Origin: a virus
IMG/VR virus record: IMGVR_UViG_3300033149_003257
Location: 87,965-151,964 of that record
DNA length: 64,000 nucleotides
Strand: one strand, 5' to 3'
Each line of letters starts with the position of its first letter. The stretch's first letter is position 1. Position numbers and translations under genes: made by a program. Below the pieces are notes generated by a model. It had not been told where the DNA came from and did no database searches. It saw nothing but the letters and a program-made list of their open reading frames with translations. Positions 56,817 to 63,783 of the stretch are shown piece after piece.

Positions 56817-57857
56817 TTGAATAAAAAAACTTTTTATTTATTTAGAACTAATTTGAGAAATTTAGAATATTATCATGAATACAATAATTTACAAGCATTT
56901 AAAAATAAATGTCATGATTTCTATTTATTACAATTAATATGGTTTTTAGAAAATAATTATATAGATAAAGCAGTTGTATGGAGATTACAACCAAACAATA
57001 AGAAGATGGTTGATATTATATTTGATATTAATGGAAAGCAATTTATCCAAAAATTTGTAGATAATTTTTCTGAATGTTTTAAATATGAGAAACCATATAT
57101 TACTTTTTGGAGAGGTGGTTTTAAAGAATATGATTATTTAACTAAATCTAATCCAAAATTTTTTGGGTCTCGTAGTTTATATCTGGGAGCAAGTAAAAGA
57201 ATAACTCCTCAATTTGGTGGAATATATAGTAAGATCTTAGTTGAAAGTAATGATTTAATTAGAAATAATACTTTTCCATTTTTTAAAACTGCTAATGAAA
57301 ATATATTTTTTCCAATGAATATAGAAAAAGAATATGATATTTGTTGGCCAAATAATTTTACACAACTTAGATATAAAGGACAAGAATTTTTTATTAAAGA
57401 AATTTCGAATTCTAAATATTTGAAAAGTTTATCAATAATACATACCGGAAATAAACCAGAAATTGGAAAAAGTTTATGTAAAAAATATAATGTTAATAAT
57501 ATTCAATTTGTTGGTTGGTTAGATAGAAATGATTTAAATACAGTTCTTAATCAATCTAAAATTGGATTAGTTACTAGTAATTTAAATGATGGTTGTCCTA
57601 GAATTAGTACAGAAATTATGATGTCTGGTACATTATTGCTTTTGAGAGAAAAAACGAGATTATTAAATTATTATAAAAAATATGGAGTTGTTATATTCAA
57701 AGATAATAATGTAGAATCTAAAATAAGAAATTCTTTAAAAAATTATTCTCTTTTTCATAAAGATATTATTGAAAAGAATGTTAATTTAAATTTAACAATG
57801 GAAAATGTTTGCAAAAAAAATTTTAGAATTTGGTTGAGGAATAAACACAACCCGTGA
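56817..57857 (+). CDS. GT-B-fold glycosyltransferase (GT4-like)
   Basis: This 346-aa protein has the C-terminal donor domain of GT4-type enzymes: FVGWLDRNDLNTVLNQSKIG, then NLNDGCPRISTEIMMSGTLLLL, where E of the E-x7-E-type motif is in STEIMMSG. The N-terminal part begins with an ARNLxxYxxY-like FRTNLRNLEYYHEYN region and WRGGF. TTG start after AAAAAAGAGG and a GAACAAA element. It is the only sugar gene outside the main operon and is flanked by its own strong terminator. Substrate is unknown. Confidence 0.65.
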   Translation: MNKKTFYLFRTNLRNLEYYHEYNNLQAFKNKCHDFYLLQLIWFLENNYIDKAVVWRLQPNNKKMVDIIFDINGKQFIQKFVDNFSECFKYEKPYITFWRGGFKEYDYLTKSNPKFFGSRSLYLGASKRITPQFGGIYSKILVESNDLIRNNTFPFFKTANENIFFPMNIEKEYDICWPNNFTQLRYKGQEFFIKEISNSKYLKSLSIIHTGNKPEIGKSLCKKYNVNNIQFVGWLDRNDLNTVLNQSKIGLVTSNLNDGCPRISTEIMMSGTLLLLREKTRLLNYYKKYGVVIFKDNNVESKIRNSLKNYSLFHKDIIEKNVNLNLTMENVCKKNFRIWLRNKHNP

Positions 57858-57898
57858 ATGAATAATAGATAAGACACGGGTTGTGTTTGTAATTTTTT
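57843..57898 (+). terminator. strong intrinsic terminator
   Basis: AAACACAACCCGTG/CACGGGTTGTGTTT is a 14-bp perfect stem (57843-57856 with 57875-57888) followed by GTAATTTTTTCT. It starts in the last codons of the glycosyltransferase gene. The converging leftward gene ends at 57902, so it can also serve that direction. Confidence 0.85.
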
Positions 57899-57901
57899 CT
57901 C

Positions 57902-58234
57902 TTATGTAGAAACGGTAACCTCTTGTGGCGCCTGGATTTTCTCTGATTGTTTGGATACAATTTCGGGTTTGTCTACATGTTTTCTCTTTTCTCCAATTCG
58001 ACTATAAGTTGTTTTAGCTATACATAATGCTATAGCGATGAAAATACAGGACCAGAGAGCTAATAGTCCATCAGTTGACAGGCCGTCCGATTTCGAAGAC
58101 ATTGTTGCGGTAACTTTTTTCTCTCCTAAACCGAGGAAAGTTGAGTTTGTGGAGATATTCACGGATGTTAGTGAAATTGCAATAACTGTGAAGATGACCG
58201 TTAGAATTATAAACCAACCAAACATTGTTTTCAT
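57902..58234 (-). CDS. small membrane protein, 110 aa
   Basis: This protein has an N-terminal hydrophobic segment (FGWFIILTVIFTVIAISL), a middle loop with Gly and Ser, and a second one (GLLALWSCIFIAIALCIA), with a charged C-terminus (RKHVDKPEIVSKQSEKI). Both ends are probably on the same side. Its DNA is visibly richer in G and C than most of the window, which suggests separate ancestry. Two-TM layout would fit a holin-like or Rz-type role, but no diagnostic motif is present. Confidence 0.5.
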   Translation of the reverse strand: MKTMFGWFIILTVIFTVIAISLTSVNISTNSTFLGLGEKKVTATMSSKSDGLSTDGLLALWSCIFIAIALCIAKTTYSRIGEKRKHVDKPEIVSKQSEKIQAPQEVTVST

Positions 58235-58259
58235 TTTAAAATCCTCCTTTTCTTTTTTT

Positions 58260-58370
58260 TTATTGGAAATTTTTGAGTATCATCTTTCTTAATTTTTCTG
58301 GAAGAAGAGTCCATATCCACCATTGAATTGTTACCTATACGGCCAACACAAATAGTGTTTGTAATAACAT
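58260..58370 (-). pseudogene. small membrane gene with in-frame TAG
   Basis: Behind a good AAAGGAG site, the frame starts MLLQTLFVLAV, meets TAG, and then continues VTIQWWIWTLLPEKLRKMIL to a TAA. The whole reads as a small membrane-inserted protein of 36 residues with one nonsense codon. It lies in a spacer that otherwise has no gene, next to two more small membrane genes in the same direction. Confidence 0.5.
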
Positions 58371-58373
58371 TTG

Positions 58374-58592
58374 TTACTCCTTTCTATTTTCATCTGTATT
58401 TGGTTTTTTCTCTTTTTCGAATAGGATTCCTACAATGAAACCAAGTCCGAACACTACCCCCGAGTACAATCCAAAAGGTAGTGTAACAACTAGAATTGAT
58501 GCCCCAGCAATAATACCACAAACCAATGGCTTCTCCAGTATTGTGTCTTTTGTTTCTTGATACATTTTTGTAATCAATTCCTTTGTTGTCAT
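58374..58592 (-). CDS. small membrane protein, 72 aa
   Basis: This protein has two hydrophobic segments close together (PLVCGIIAGASILVVTL and GVVFGLGFIVGILF) and a charged C-terminus. AAAGGAGGAAAG precedes the ATG. GC content is higher than in its surroundings, as in the gene at 57902. Two-TM hairpin proteins of this size are often holins in phages; the neighbouring genes do not confirm it. Confidence 0.5.
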   Translation of the reverse strand: MTTKELITKMYQETKDTILEKPLVCGIIAGASILVVTLPFGLYSGVVFGLGFIVGILFEKEKKPNTDENRKE

Positions 58593-58615
58593 TTCTTTCC
58601 TCCTTTTTTTATTAT

Positions 58616-58747
58616 TTATATTTTATCTGTTTCTTCTATTTCTATATTTTCCTTTATAAATAATAATTCAATTAATTTAAAACTTTTTACTAATATAAAT
58701 GATAACATAATAATTATCATTCCACATAATAATTCTAAAAGTTTCAA
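58616..58747 (-). CDS. small membrane protein, 43 aa, TTG start
   Basis: This ORF reads KLLELLCGMIIIMLSFILV with a single membrane segment, then KSFKLIELLFIKENIEI. GGAGG lies 6 nt before a TTG at 58747; an ATG at 58765 would give 49 residues but has a weaker site. It is the first of four small membrane genes in a leftward unit that begins at the promoter-like TATATATA region. Confidence 0.55.
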   Translation of the reverse strand: MKLLELLCGMIIIMLSFILVKSFKLIELLFIKENIEIEETDKI

Positions 58748-58764
58748 ATAATACCTCCAAGCCA

Positions 58765-58880
58765 TTTTTCTTTATCATTAATTAATATATATAAGTTTGG
58801 AAGATTAAAATGATTTTTGTAACATAATATAAATATTTGAGAATATATTTAAATATAAAAGAACAAAAAATAAAGAAAGG
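58765..58880. promoter_or_regulatory. divergent promoter region with 20-mer and GAACAAA element
   Basis: Rightward: AAATATAAAAGAACAAAAAA (core 58861-58867), directly before AAAGGAG and the queC ATG. The 20-mer CATTAATTAATATATATAAG at 58776-58795 is identical to that at 56725-56744. On the leftward side the sequence after the 20-mer is TGATAAAGAAAA, a near match to the core but without the C. Confidence 0.55.
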
Positions 58881-58886
58881 AGTTTT

Positions 58887-59453
58887 ATGTTTATGGATAA
58901 AGAAGAAATACTTATTCTTTTTAGTGGTGGTGCAGACAGTGTTTTGATGTTAGAATTGGCATTAGAAATTGGGATAATACCTTTTTGTCTTTTAATAGAT
59001 TATGGACAATTACATAAAGAAGAATTAAAATTTGCTAAAAAGTTTTTAATTAACAGAGATATTAAATTTCATCAAGTTACAATTTTTGATTATAATGTTG
59101 TTAGCGGATTAACTGGAACTGGAGAAAAAGGAGTTTATGAAGGAGTTTCCATTTATAATGTGCCTGCTAGAAATACAATTTTTCTTTCATTAGCAGCTGG
59201 TATGTCAGAGTCTAGAAATATAAACAAAATATGGATTGGGTCTGATATGAGTGATTTTTATGAGGAATTTCCAGATTGTAAACAAGAGTATATTGGAAAA
59301 GTTAATAATTTATTTTCTATGGCTTTTTCATATCCAATTTCAGTTGAAGCGCCTCTTTTAGGATTTACAAAAGAAATGATTTTAAAAATATTGAAAATAA
59401 AATATGGTTTGGATGAAGGAGATTTTTATTCTGGTTATGGAGAATTTACATAA
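58887..59453 (+). CDS. queC: 7-cyano-7-deazaguanine synthase-like (QueC)
   Basis: This 188-aa PP-loop enzyme converts 7-carboxy-7-deazaguanine to preQ0, the precursor of queuosine and of the 7-deazaguanine bases in some phage DNAs. Marks: LFSGGADSVLM (residues 11-21), LIDYGQLHKEEL, the NVPARNTIFLSLAAG core and VEAPLLGFTKEMILK. The C-terminal zinc module with a Cys cluster found in bacterial QueC is absent: the protein ends GDFYSGYGEFT, and the usual length is about 220-230. Some phage forms are similarly short. The other pathway genes (queD, queE and a transferase) are not in this window. Confidence 0.8.
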   Translation: MFMDKEEILILFSGGADSVLMLELALEIGIIPFCLLIDYGQLHKEELKFAKKFLINRDIKFHQVTIFDYNVVSGLTGTGEKGVYEGVSIYNVPARNTIFLSLAAGMSESRNINKIWIGSDMSDFYEEFPDCKQEYIGKVNNLFSMAFSYPISVEAPLLGFTKEMILKILKIKYGLDEGDFYSGYGEFT

Positions 59454-59685
59454 AATAAAACAATTGGAATTTCCATTTATGGAAGATCCAGAATGGAAAA
59501 TTTATACTAAATGTAAATGGGAAGTTGGAAATGTTGAATGGAATCCAGATGAAGGAAAATGGTTTATTAGAACTAAATGTATAAATTGTGGTAGAAAAAT
59601 GTTTTTTGAGTTTGGTAGTCTTAAAACAAAAAAAGATGATAAGTTGAAGAATATTCTTAAAGAAATAACTAAAGGATTTTGTTAA
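59437..59685 (+). CDS. small hypothetical protein with CINCG motif
   Basis: This protein of about 82 aa begins MENLHKIKQLEFPF; an alternative ATG at 59479 (MEDPEWK) has a slightly better ribosome site. It overlaps the QueC end by 17 nt, consistent with coupling. Cys motifs TKCKWE and TKCINCGRK suggest a single metal site, so it may supply what the short QueC lacks, but this is a guess. It ends in a basic tail with GFC. Confidence 0.5.
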   Translation: MENLHKIKQLEFPFMEDPEWKIYTKCKWEVGNVEWNPDEGKWFIRTKCINCGRKMFFEFGSLKTKKDDKLKNILKEITKGFC

Positions 59686-59716
59686 TTAAATTACATAGAA
59701 GGAGAATATATAAAAA

Positions 59717-60262
59717 ATGATTAGTGTTTGTAGAAGAGATGAAAATTTTCTAGATCAATGTAAACTTGTTGCAAAAAATAGTAAATGTTTATCGAGACAA
59801 ATTGGTTCTATATTAGTTCGAGATAAATCAATTATAAGCACAGGTTATAATGGACCTCCAAGAGATTTTCCACATTGTAATGAAAGATATTTAATTGATC
59901 CAGAATTGAGAAAAGCTTTAAAGAAAATAAATAAAGATCCAGATGATCCAAGATATCATAATATATGTCCTCGATATGTTTTAGGTTATAAATCTGGACA
60001 AGGTTTAGAATGGTGTGTTGCTGCCCACTCTGAGAAAAATGCAATTGTCAATGCTGCAAGAGAAGGAATTTGTACTAAAGGATCAACTCTTTATATGACC
60101 TGTTCCGTTCCTTGTTCTCAATGTCTCGTCTCTATAATAAATGCTGGAATTACAGAAATTGTAGTAACTAGTAAATCTTTCTATGATTTATCTGCTCAAT
60201 ATTTAATAAAAAATAGTAATTTAATTTGTAGAGAATTTCATATAACTACTAATTTTGAATAG
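59717..60262 (+). CDS. deoxycytidylate (dCMP) deaminase
   Basis: This 181-aa zinc enzyme converts dCMP to dUMP, the substrate for thymidylate synthesis. Motifs: STGYNGPPRDFPHC near the N-terminus, the catalytic HSEKNAI (H104, E106) and the second zinc motif TCSVPCSQC (C133, C136). Length and layout match phage T4-type dCMP deaminases. AAGGAG lies 11 nt before the ATG. It overlaps the next frame and belongs to the nucleotide-metabolism run with queC and the diphosphohydrolase. Confidence 0.9.
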   Translation: MISVCRRDENFLDQCKLVAKNSKCLSRQIGSILVRDKSIISTGYNGPPRDFPHCNERYLIDPELRKALKKINKDPDDPRYHNICPRYVLGYKSGQGLEWCVAAHSEKNAIVNAAREGICTKGSTLYMTCSVPCSQCLVSIINAGITEIVVTSKSFYDLSAQYLIKNSNLICREFHITTNFE

Positions 60263-60287
60263 AAATTTAATAAACAGAGGAAATATT

Positions 60288-61013
60288 ATGAATGCTATGA
60301 ATAAATCAGAAATAAAATCGAAATTAATTTCTAGAGGAACTTTAGAAATTAAGGATAAAGAAAACGCAGTTTTAAGTGAATTACCATTTTCTTTAGATGG
60401 AGAAAATATATTATATATTATAAAATTATCTGTAAACGAGAGAATTACACATAATGATATATCAGATATATCTGGAATCCCTTCAACTAGAGTTAGAAAA
60501 ATAATGAATAATTTTTTTCAAAATGAAAAAATTTCTGATTATATTTTACGAGAAAAATCTGGACATAAATTTTTTTATTTTCCAACTCATAATTTCATTT
60601 GTGATAATGACAATAATATTCCTTCTATTTATAATACTTTAAGAGTTCCTAAAAAGTTTTTAAAGAAGAATAATAATAGTAAACCAAAACTTTTTGAGAA
60701 TCTTGTTAAATATATGGTAGAGAATAAATTTGTTTGTTGTCAAGATGCTGTTAAAAAATTGGGAATGACAGAAAAACAATTTAGAGGACAACTTTCCTTG
60801 ATGAAAGTGACACCTATTAAATTTTGTTTAAAAGATAGAATTTTTAATGATACTAAATATTATTATTTTTCTCTTAATTATGACTTTATACTAAGATTAG
60901 GTAGGACTTTTTATCCAGAGTATCATAAAAATAGAGAAAAAATAAATACTTCTCTTGTTGATATCAATAATCTTATGAAGAGTGGAAAGCTTTGTTTAAT
61001 ATTTCAACAATAA
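60288..61013 (+). CDS. helix-turn-helix DNA-binding protein
   Basis: This protein of about 241 aa has an N-terminal or central winged-helix-like segment: ERITHNDISDISGIPSTRVRKIMNNFF reads as helix-turn-helix with a recognition helix. The C-terminal half has a second possible HTH (CCQDAVKKLGMTEKQFRGQL). Two such segments suggest a transcription regulator. Start: ATG at 60288, with AGAGGAAA before it, because a longer frame overlaps the deaminase. It could govern the genes that carry GAACAAA elements; this is only a suggestion. Confidence 0.55.
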   Translation: MNAMNKSEIKSKLISRGTLEIKDKENAVLSELPFSLDGENILYIIKLSVNERITHNDISDISGIPSTRVRKIMNNFFQNEKISDYILREKSGHKFFYFPTHNFICDNDNNIPSIYNTLRVPKKFLKKNNNSKPKLFENLVKYMVENKFVCCQDAVKKLGMTEKQFRGQLSLMKVTPIKFCLKDRIFNDTKYYYFSLNYDFILRLGRTFYPEYHKNREKINTSLVDINNLMKSGKLCLIFQQ

Positions 61014-61032
61014 ATTTAAATGGAGAACTAAT

Positions 61033-61401
61033 ATGGAAAAAGAGAAATTTAAAAATCAAGATCCAGGAGATGATGAAAACAAAGGAACAAAATTTGATTT
61101 AGGAAAAAACAGATATGATTTGCTTCCTGGATATCCATTAGATGAACTTGTAAAAGTATATGCATATGGTACAAAAAAATATAATGATCATAATTGGCGA
61201 AAAGGAATAAAATGGGGAAGACTTTTTGCAGCTATGCAAAGACATGCTTGGGCGTTTTGGAGAGGGGAGGATGTTGATGAAGAAAGTGGATGTTTACATT
61301 TAGCAATGGCTGCATGGCAATGTTTAGCACTAATTGAATATTCTAAATTATGTCCAGAATTTGATGATAGAGTAAAAGATCTTGGAAATGATAATATTTA
61401 A
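61033..61401 (+). CDS. dATP/dGTP diphosphohydrolase-like (MazG-like)
   Basis: This 122-aa all-helical protein is of the MazG-like DUF5664 type. Marks: KFDLGKNRYDLLPGYPLDEL, VYAYGTKKYNDHNWRKGIKW, the RHAWAFWRGEDVDEESG helix with the metal-binding acidic residues, and LHLAMAAWQCLALIE. Proteins of this group hydrolyse dATP or dGTP to monophosphates, and a relative, MazZ, supports 2-aminoadenine synthesis in some phages. No purZ or datZ is in the window. Beside queC and dCMP deaminase, it fits control of the phage nucleotide pools. Confidence 0.75.
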   Translation: MEKEKFKNQDPGDDENKGTKFDLGKNRYDLLPGYPLDELVKVYAYGTKKYNDHNWRKGIKWGRLFAAMQRHAWAFWRGEDVDEESGCLHLAMAAWQCLALIEYSKLCPEFDDRVKDLGNDNI

Positions 61402-61456
61402 ATATTTGGTCCAAATAACTTATAAGAAAAAAAAGTGATGAAGAAAAGGAGAAGTA

Positions 61457-61876
61457 ATGAAAAAAGCACCGAAACATAATTCTACTCGATTGTTAGATAA
61501 AAATTATTCACCATTAATAGTCAGAAAATATCAAGCTTTTGGTTGGCCACTTTTTGTTTCTATTATTTGTGATGAATCGCTATCTGATTTAGATCAAGTT
61601 GTATGGGAACATATTGATTTTTTGTTACAAGACCCAAATATGGCAGAAGATTGTAAATTGAAAGATGATATTCAAGTTCAGCGAAATTTTTGTGGATCTT
61701 TAAGTGATCATTTAGTTTCTATATATGATTCAAAAAAGAAAGGATGTGTAGAAGGAGTTGCTGTATTAGCTTATTGGGATAAATGTTTTTGTAGTTCACT
61801 TTATGGTGATTTTATGGTCCACGCAAGTTGTAAACAGGAGTTATTCTCTATTATTCAAACTCTTCCACATATTTAG
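61457..61876 (+). CDS. hypothetical protein, 139 aa
   Basis: This is an unrecognised mixed alpha/beta protein with KYQAFGWPLFVSIICDES and several Cys (CFCSSLYGDF). It has AAAAGGAG before the ATG. It lies between the diphosphohydrolase and tRNA-Trp. No domain is recognised. Confidence 0.5.
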   Translation: MKKAPKHNSTRLLDKNYSPLIVRKYQAFGWPLFVSIICDESLSDLDQVVWEHIDFLLQDPNMAEDCKLKDDIQVQRNFCGSLSDHLVSIYDSKKKGCVEGVAVLAYWDKCFCSSLYGDFMVHASCKQELFSIIQTLPHI

Positions 61877-61889
61877 ATTATTTAATAAT

Positions 61890-61921
61890 TTAAAATCTTA
61901 TATATATTAATAAATGAAGAA
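61890..61921 (+). promoter_or_regulatory. TATATATATTAAT promoter-like box before tRNA-Trp
   Basis: CTTATATATATTAATAAATG (61897-61916) differs at one base from the reverse complement of the 20-mer found at 56725 and 58776, in the orientation that points into the tRNA gene 20 nt downstream. The GAACAAA core is absent here (GAAGAATAG instead). Confidence 0.4.
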
Positions 61922-61935
61922 TAGATTTAAGTAAT

Positions 61936-62009
61936 GGGTCGATCGGTTAGTTGGCTAAACCACTGGTCTCCAAAACCAGTTACCCTGGGTTCGAATCCTA
62001 GTCGACCCG
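61936..62009 (+). tRNA. tRNA-Trp (CCA)
   Basis: Full cloverleaf: acceptor GGGTCGA/TCGACCC, D-stem GGTT/AACC, anticodon stem CTGGT/ACCAG with loop CTCCAAA (anticodon CCA), T-arm CTGGG-TTCGAAT-CCTAG (one G-T pair), discriminator G. The 3' CCA is not encoded. It reads UGG. Confidence 0.95.
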
Positions 62010-62043
62010 CATTTAGTACATAATAAATAATATAGAGGAAATT

Positions 62044-62340
62044 ATGAACAAAACTGAAAAAGAAATGCATAAAAATCTAGTTACTATATTAACCGGAGCT
62101 TTACAATATTTATTAATGAATAATGAAGGTGTTGTAGTGGAAGCAGATAATATATTATATATTGTTTGTAAAAAAAATGATAGAATAACAATTTTGCCAG
62201 CATCTCATTGTACTCAAAAAACAGGTAATGATGATATTCTTATGAAGGTGAAGGCGAAGGATCCAAGTTTATATCATATGTTGATTAAAAAATCTCAGGA
62301 GTTAAAAAGTTGGTACAAAAGTATATGTACATCCAACTGA
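62044..62340 (+). CDS. hypothetical protein, 98 aa
   Basis: This small mixed protein begins MNKTEKEMHKNLVTIL and has LQYLLMNNEGVVVEADNILY, a possible beta motif, then SHCTQKTGNDDIL and a helical tail. GAGGA precedes the ATG. No family is recognised. Confidence 0.5.
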   Translation: MNKTEKEMHKNLVTILTGALQYLLMNNEGVVVEADNILYIVCKKNDRITILPASHCTQKTGNDDILMKVKAKDPSLYHMLIKKSQELKSWYKSICTSN

Positions 62341-62402
62341 TGAAAAAAAACAAAATATTAAATTTTTAGATAATTACAAATAATTTAATATATGGAGAAA
62401 AA

Positions 62403-62660
62403 ATGGAAGAAAAAGAAGGATCATTAAAGATTTGGTGGATTCCTCAAGTTCCTATGAAGCCATTTTTTGTAGAAGTAGAATCATTACAAGAAGCAAAAAA
62501 AATTTTAAAAATTCTCGCTGAATATGATTTGTTTCAATATAAACATAGAGTGAAACCAGATTATTGTAATGTAGGTGGTTTAAGCATTTTTAAAGATGGT
62601 GAATGGGTTGAATGGTGTGATGAAGAAACTGGTGATAATATTGACAATTATAAAATATAG
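62403..62660 (+). CDS. conserved small phage protein, 85 aa
   Basis: This protein is a familiar phage family type: LKIWWIPQVPMKPFFVEVES, then KILAEYDLFQYKHRVKPDYCN and GEWVEWCDEETGD. It is widespread in phages of various hosts, with no tested function that I can cite with confidence. It lies in a rightward run of small genes. Confidence 0.7.
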   Translation: MEEKEGSLKIWWIPQVPMKPFFVEVESLQEAKKILKILAEYDLFQYKHRVKPDYCNVGGLSIFKDGEWVEWCDEETGDNIDNYKI

Positions 62661-62675
62661 GAGATTAATATTTTT

Positions 62676-63050
62676 ATGAAACAAGAATTAGAATTACAAT
62701 TAGTTAAAAAATATCCAAAATTATTTCAAGATTATCATGGAGATATGAGACAAACATGTATGGCTTGGGGTTGTGAACATGGTGATGGATGGTATAATCT
62801 TTTAGATAAACTTTGTGAAAAATTATCAAAATTTGATGAAATTACTTTTGCACAAATTAAAGAGAAATTTGGTCTTCTTAGCGTTTATGTACATGGTTGT
62901 ACAGAAGAAAATTTTGATGAAGTTCATAACATCATTGAAGAAATAGAATTAGAATCAGAGAAAGTATGTGAAAATTGTGGTCAACCTGGAGAATTAAGAA
63001 AAGGTTCTTGGTTATATACTTTATGTGATAAATGTTTTGAAAAGAAATGA
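62676..63050 (+). CDS. conserved phage protein with zinc ribbon, 124 aa
   Basis: This protein begins MKQELELQLVKKYPKLFQDY, contains MAWGCEHGDGWYNLLDKLCE and ends with a zinc ribbon CENCGQPGELRKGSWLYTLC plus DKCFEKK. The first part has the look of a helical pair. I recognise it as a recurring phage protein, function unknown. GGAG precedes the ATG. Confidence 0.65.
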   Translation: MKQELELQLVKKYPKLFQDYHGDMRQTCMAWGCEHGDGWYNLLDKLCEKLSKFDEITFAQIKEKFGLLSVYVHGCTEENFDEVHNIIEEIELESEKVCENCGQPGELRKGSWLYTLCDKCFEKK

Positions 63051-63102
63051 TAGAAGTTAAAGATTAGAAAATAACAATTTAATTTTAGAAAGGAATGTTA
63101 TA

Positions 63103-63396
63103 ATGACTGAAAGTATATGTGAAGAATGCGAAAAAATAGATTCTTGTAATCCAGAAGAAGATGATTGTGAGAAGATTATGCTTGATCCAAGTAATCTTTT
63201 TGAATCGATTCGAGTAAAAGGAGTATGTCCAGATTGTTCAGGAACAGATTTTATACATTATCCAAAAAGTGAAGAAGGCGGTTTTGATAATCGAATTCAA
63301 TGTTCTAATTGTAAATCTATATTTGAGATGTGGGGTCGTTGGAATTATACAAGATATGGGGAACAATTTTATAGATATTATTCTTTTCGGTTTTGA
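63103..63396 (+). CDS. zinc-ribbon phage protein, 97 aa
   Basis: This protein has ICEECEKIDSCNPEEDDCEK, then CPDCSGTDFIHYP and IQCSNCKSIFEMW, the second pair being a standard C-x2-C...C-x2-C zinc ribbon. The end is aromatic (YTRYGEQFYRYYSF). AAAGGAA precedes the ATG. Function is unknown; such ribbons often bind DNA, RNA or a polymerase subunit. Confidence 0.6.
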   Translation: MTESICEECEKIDSCNPEEDDCEKIMLDPSNLFESIRVKGVCPDCSGTDFIHYPKSEEGGFDNRIQCSNCKSIFEMWGRWNYTRYGEQFYRYYSFRF

Positions 63397-63455
63397 TAAA
63401 TTTATATAATTGATTATATAAGTTACATAAAGTTATTTCAAGAAGGGAGGAATGC

Positions 63456-63644
63456 GTGGAGAAAATAGAAAAACATATTGAAAAATGCAAAAAGCAATTG
63501 ATTCATAATGGTGGTTTTTGTATTCGTTGTAAAACGAATAAAGCTGAAATTCATAATCCAAATTCAATTAGTAATTTTCATTGTAAAATATGTAATTCTG
63601 AAACACAACAAATTCTTGAAATACTTAATAAAAAGATAATTTAA
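63456..63644 (+). CDS. small zinc-type phage protein, 62 aa, GTG start
   Basis: This protein has an N-terminal helix (EKIEKHIEKCKKQLI), then CIRCKTNKAEIHNPNS and HCKICNSETQQILE, two Cys pairs in ribbon spacing. It starts with GTG behind AAGGGAGG. Similar in layout to the protein at 43073-43240. Function is unknown. Confidence 0.6.
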   Translation: MEKIEKHIEKCKKQLIHNGGFCIRCKTNKAEIHNPNSISNFHCKICNSETQQILEILNKKII

Positions 63645-63677
63645 AAATATTTTTATGTTTTCGTAAACAATAAAAAA

Positions 63678-63745
63678 TGGTAGTTAGCTTTTCTGTTTAG
63701 GGAGTTTGTTAATCTCCCAACCTACCAAATTTTCTTGTTTTTAAA
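63678..63745 (+). terminator. nested hairpin terminator
   Basis: TGGTAG/CTACCA (63678-63683 with 63722-63727) encloses GGGAG/CTCCC (63700-63704 with 63714-63718), followed by AATTTTCTTGTTTTT. The side loop between the stems is asymmetric, so a small structured RNA is an alternative reading. Confidence 0.55.
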
Positions 63746-63783
63746 TAATAATTTTATAATTATAAGTTAGAAGGAAATAAATT

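Noticed and set aside
34125-58370. Alternative genetic code that reads a stop codon as an amino acid
   Set aside because: TGA, TAG and TAA each end many intact genes here, often in ATGA or TTGA overlaps, and the large essential genes have no in-frame stop. The stops in small genes are better explained as lesions.
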